Shown here piece after piece: positions 60,223-64,000 of a stretch of 64,000 bases of DNA (position 1 is the stretch's first letter; each line of letters starts with the position of its first letter). Under the pieces are notes generated by a model that did not search any database, was not told the origin of the DNA, and worked only from the letters and a program-made list of their open reading frames with translations. The translations under genes were made by a program, and so were the position numbers. Source of the DNA: Albifimbria verrucaria (Eukaryota; Ascomycota; Sordariomycetes; Hypocreales; Stachybotryaceae); NCBI GenBank assembly GCA_020081605.1, contig JAHREC010000016.1, positions 248,001-312,000 on the forward strand. The letters are read 5' to 3'.

Positions 60223-61894
60223 ATGCGTATTTTCACGCCTTTACTGATTGTTGGGTTCTCTGGCCTATGCATGTCTGCAGGAAATCAGGTCCAGGCAGAT
60301 GGACAAATTACCGCAGCAGGATGTTCAAGCCATAAGATTACGAAAAACTCAGGCATTTGCGAGACCACAAAGGTGTCCAGCAGTACTCTGGATATATTTC
60401 TGTCGAGGACATGAATATATGGTTCTGGTAAGTAGCTTGGAAGTATTTCCAACAAGGCGGCCATGGTCCACCAGGCTACACAAAGGTTGGCCTACATGGC
60501 AGCAGCCTATAAAACGGCCATTGCTAACATTAATTACACAATAGGTTTTTGCCGCACGCAAGAATCCGGACAAAGCACCTCTGGTAGCTTGGCTAAATGG
60601 CGGCCCCGGTGCATCAAGCATGAGAGGACTTTTTCAGGATCATGGACCCTGTCATTTCTCCCAAAACTCATCATCGACTGAGCCTACTATAAATGATAAC
60701 AGTTTCAACTCGGCCGTGAACATGCTATATATTGACCAGCCTGTTGGTGTTGGCTTTTCTTACGGACATGGCCCTGAAATCAACTCCACAGTCGATGCTA
60801 TGCCTTATGTGTGGACATTTCTTCAAAAGTTTATATCCATATTTGAGAATTTCAAAGGTCGCGACTTCGGAATTTTCACAGAGTCTTACGGCGGCCATTA
60901 CGGACCTGAGCTAGCGCGATACATATTAGAGAAGAACGCAGCACATGAAGGCGAGCCGATCAACCTCATCGCCCTTGGGATCAACAACGGTCTATATGAT
61001 TACACCATCCAAGAGAAAGCCATGGTGAATTACGCTTTCAACAACCCATACCGGAGGCTCATCAATGAGAGCGACCATAAGGATCGCCTAGATGCGTACA
61101 AGACTCTATGCGCACCTGCAGTGGAGATTTGCAAGCAGACTGGCACAGACGAAGCCTGTTCGAACGCGGATGACGTCTGCTATACTCAAATTGAAGGCAA
61201 TATTTCAGAGCGACCTAATTTGGATTTCGATGTTTATGATGTTCGATCAGTGGCGAACAACCCAAACCCACCAACAGCATATATAAAGTACCTTAGTCGC
61301 GAAGATGTTCTCAGTGCCATCGGGGCTCATGCACCCTACCATGCAAGTAATGATACCGTCTTCAATCAGTTCATATCTACTGGTGATAGTAAGTCTGACA
61401 TCCCATTTCACATTTCGTAAGCTAATCAATAGCCGCACGTACGTCTATTCCTGCGCTGTCTGAGGTGGCACAGGCTGGTATCCCAATTTTAATATGGGCG
61501 GGTGATGCCGAGTACGTCTTACAGTTCCTTCTTCATTACTTACACTAATTAATTCTACAAAAGTTGGCTTTGCAACTCAATCGGTGCTCAGGAAGTAGCT
61601 GAGAGCATTCAATTCACTGGACAAGATTCTTTCAAAAGGGACGTTTAAGACAATGGAAGATGGAAGGTTCGGAAAACATCTATGGAATGTACAAAGTACA
61701 AGAAAACCTGTCATACTTAAACGTCTTCCAAGCCGGTCACAATTTAGCCTTCTGGCGTAAGTTCTTGTGGAATTGGTTAACCTGAGAAGGACAGCGCTTC
61801 ATATGACAAATTGCTAACACGTGCGGCAGAACCGAAAGTTGCACTGACTGTATTCACTCAGATGCTCACTGATGGTAAACTCTCGTCAAAATAG
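60223..61894 (+). CDS. Secreted serine carboxypeptidase (peptidase family S10)
   Basis: Five exons: 60223-60427, 60545-61388, 61433-61511, 61564-61756 and 61830-61894, with introns of 117, 44, 52 and 73 nt. The protein has about 460 residues with an N-terminal signal peptide (LLIVGFSGLCMSAG). Family S10 motifs are VAWLNGGPGASSM, MLYIDQPVGVGFSYG, the nucleophile box TESYGGHYGPELA, IPILIWAGDADWLCN with the catalytic Asp, and FQAGHNLAFW with the catalytic His. The nucleophile box has Thr where GESYGG is usual. Lesions are at 60372-60373, 60546-60550 and 61643-61645, each one base short; repair gives continuous family sequence (TTKGVQQYSGY, FFAARKNPDKAPL, VLRQWKMEGSENIYG). It is probably an extracellular or vacuolar acid carboxypeptidase. 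The C-terminus is short, without a GPI signal. Confidence 0.86.
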
Positions 61895-63085
61895 ACCAAA
61901 TACTTCATCTACCATTTCACTTAGCTATTAATGGTTCGACTCACAAGTACAGGAGGTGATACATAGCCTTTTGGCTAAAATCTTTGCAATCTATCCCTAG
62001 GCTGTAGTAAAACAATCTCGGTCTTGAATATTATTATTACTTTCAAGTCTTGAAGCTCCAAGCGCCTTCAGTGAGTACCCTATGAGATCTTTACTTCATT
62101 GGTCATATGGTTAGCACATTACATAGAAAACCACTCCCTGCTCGGCATGGCGATACAGAAAACCACTCAGTCCAAGTATCTCTTTACCATCGCCTTAAGC
62201 TTCTGGCGGAGCCAAGAAGGTAGCAAATAAGAATTTTAATCAAATTAAATGATGGCGGCCTTCATTGGTGTTTAAACCCAAGGTAATTAGCAGATTATGA
62301 AGTTACGAGTATCACCGCGTATGCACCAAGATAAGTCTTGATACCCTAGTATATATCGTGGTTATATATTGCTTTATACAATGACATGATTGATTAGATG
62401 TTTCCTAGTTTGCTGCAACCCAGGCTCCTCTGGGTGTTCAAGCAGATATTCTTAGTTGGCACTGGATAAATATTTGACCTTGGCCTTCACAAGATAACCA
62501 ATGGGCTTATGTTCTATAAGGAAGTCTTGCGTCCTAGGTATGCGTTCATGCCGATCCTTAGGCTATCAGGCACGGAGAATTTCTCAAGGCATCCAGCTGG
62601 TGAAAGCAATAAGGTTTTAGAATAGAGATTGAATGCCATCAGTTGCCCAAATACGCTCGACCCCTACTACACTAGAATGGTTCGTCTACCCAGTGATTCC
62701 GAAAGGCCAACCTACAACATGATCGGCCAATCGAGTAAAGTGTCATGTTGCACCAGTCACAGAGAATCAGATGGCATACTCTCCCATAGGGAGTCCTTTG
62801 GTAGGCATGATGGTGAGAGCATCCGTAAGCATGCGTGTGTGTGCCACACATATCTTGACCTGCAGGTACTAAGTTATCATGACGAAATATAGCACGTGCT
62901 TGGCCTAATTGTAGCTACAAGTTGATTGGCTGGCGGTGGTCCAGCCTCTCCTCTACTCGTGCTGGGCCCAGGAGGAGACATTGCCCTACTTATGGCGTGC
63001 TGCTGCCCAGTGCAATTCCCGTTGTTTGCCTTAATATCACTCACTTATCGAGCGCTGGAAGAAACGCATCATTCGGTGCGTTTAT
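61895..63085. other. Intergenic, no gene recognised
   Basis: About 1.2 kb between the carboxypeptidase stop and the second DOPA-dioxygenase homologue. A frame at 62629-62892 has no recognisable features. Confidence 0.4.
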
Positions 63086-64000
63086 ATGGGAGCAATTTAC
63101 TACATCCCACTGTACTCACCAATATCATCTCGGCATGACTATAATTTCTTCTCGTCAAATGTCGCCCCGCAAAGTGACTTGGAACTTGTCGTCGAAAATC
63201 GAACCCGCGAATGGCATTTCCACATCTATTTTTTGCTACAATCTCCCACCGAAACCGCAGCTGCCCTTGCTCTCCGTGATGCTGTCCTAAGGTTACGCCG
63301 TGATGGTGAGTCAAGGAACCGTCAGAATGCAACGTTCCAACCACTGATGTCTCATGGTTAAAAAGGTGCATTTGTTGCAGTACCCTTATTCAGAGTCAAC
63401 GAGCATCCTGTGAGTTCCCTGTCAAAAACCCTTTTTCCTGTCGCTTGCTTTCCTGATGGAGAATGATTTGGCAATACTCGGTAGCAAAACCTATCGAAAA
63501 AGAAATGGAGACTTATCGCAAATTCGCAACACGTTAATTGCCAATGAATACTAACAAGACAATTTAGATCGGCCCTCATCCTGCCGGCTCTTACGAAAGT
63601 AAGTTGGTCTCATAGTTTGGTGAAATATTAGTCTATTCTTCGTGATATTCTCAAATTACCTCCGCCAATGGGCAAACTTATACTAATGAACATTTTCTTG
63701 TATAGTCTGGGCTCCTGACTCCTCATTCTCCGATGTCTTCTTCTACTTGGCATCTAATCGTGGTAATTTAAGGTGAACCTTGAGCTCTCTTCCCACTCTC
63801 GTTTATCCGTTAAGGTGGGCTAAGCAAACTGTCTACTTCGGTAGCTAACACGTAACTCAGTGTACTGGTTCACCCCTTACTGCGTTTCAACGAAAAGACC
63901 ACGAGTCGCGCAACGCGTGGATGGGTACTCCATGGCCTATTTATCTCGACAGCTTGCCTCATGATGGCGATGTGCCGCTTCAGTACCCTGAGTTAGGCTT
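63086..64000 (+). CDS. DOPA 4,5-dioxygenase family protein, copy 2 (cut by the window edge)
   Basis: Exons: 63086-63305, 63366-63409, 63568-63598, 63706-63772 and 63861 to beyond 64000; introns are 60, 158, 107 and 88 nt with GT...AG ends. The joined protein reads REWHFHIYFLLQ (HxH, residues about 44-46), RRDGAFVAVPLFRVNEHP, IGPHPAGSYEIWAPDSSF, NRGNLSVLVHPLT and WMGTPWPIYLDSLPHDGDV, i.e. all three conserved His regions of PF08883. The C-run 63873-63876 is one base short; adding it restores HPLTAFQRKDHESRNAWMG. The last few residues are outside the window. It is likely a cytosolic metal-dependent extradiol dioxygenase acting on a catechol. It is more divergent from copy 1 than a recent duplicate would be. 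The N-terminal start is provisional because the usual proline-rich leader is not evident. Confidence 0.78.

Noticed and set aside
63069..63371. 100-codon minus-strand frame at the right end
   Set aside because: It is the antisense of the first exon of the second DOPA-dioxygenase homologue.

Overview
The window is nuclear DNA of a filamentous ascomycete (Pezizomycotina). Genes are separated by ordinary intergenic DNA and carry short introns (about 45-115 nt, GTRNGY...YAG). Families such as Bys1, Zn2Cys6 regulators with an AflR-like layout, AA8-AA12 oxidoreductase and DOPA-dioxygenase-like proteins are typical of such fungi. A Eurotiomycete (Aspergillus/Penicillium-like) is a reasonable guess, but the species cannot be fixed from this window. 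Two AT-rich blocks (about 91-250 and 7680-8130) look like RIP-mutated repeat relics.

Layout. (1) 254-7673: a truncated fatty-acid elongase, an ABCG half-transporter, a BAHD-type acyltransferase and, divergently, a fatty acyl-CoA reductase. Together these suggest elongation, reduction, esterification and export of a fatty alcohol or wax-like lipid. (2) 9.5-18.6 kb: SDR, alpha/beta hydrolase, SnoaL-like protein, alpha-glucoside-type MFS permease and SAM methyltransferase. This is an accessory enzyme set with no backbone synthase in view. (3) 19.0-28.8 kb: two paralogous TPR proteins bracketing a nitronate monooxygenase, a divergent monocarboxylate-type MFS transporter and a Zn2Cys6 regulator, a compact candidate catabolic or detoxification locus. 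(4) 29.9-50.6 kb: secreted type-B carboxylesterase, ACS-family permease, DOPA 4,5-dioxygenase homologue, a large protein with two zinc-finger-like motifs, a secreted AA8-AA12 haem/PQQ dehydrogenase, an F-box protein and a seven-TM receptor-like protein. (5) 50.6-64 kb: a 5.5-kb gene-poor stretch, a Bys1 secreted protein, an NAD-dependent epimerase, a secreted S10 carboxypeptidase and, cut by the right edge, a second DOPA-dioxygenase homologue.

A striking property of the whole window is that most conserved genes are broken by one-base length changes in homopolymer runs. About thirty sites were seen, nearly all one base short, and correcting the run length restores family-typical sequence each time. 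This pattern fits uncorrected long-read assembly error better than mass pseudogenisation, so I annotate these as genes with suspect frames. Genes without such lesions are the BAHD acyltransferase, the acyl-CoA reductase, the F-box protein and the Bys1 protein. Two transporters additionally carry in-frame stop codons that homopolymer error does not explain. No tRNA, rRNA or CRISPR array was recognised.
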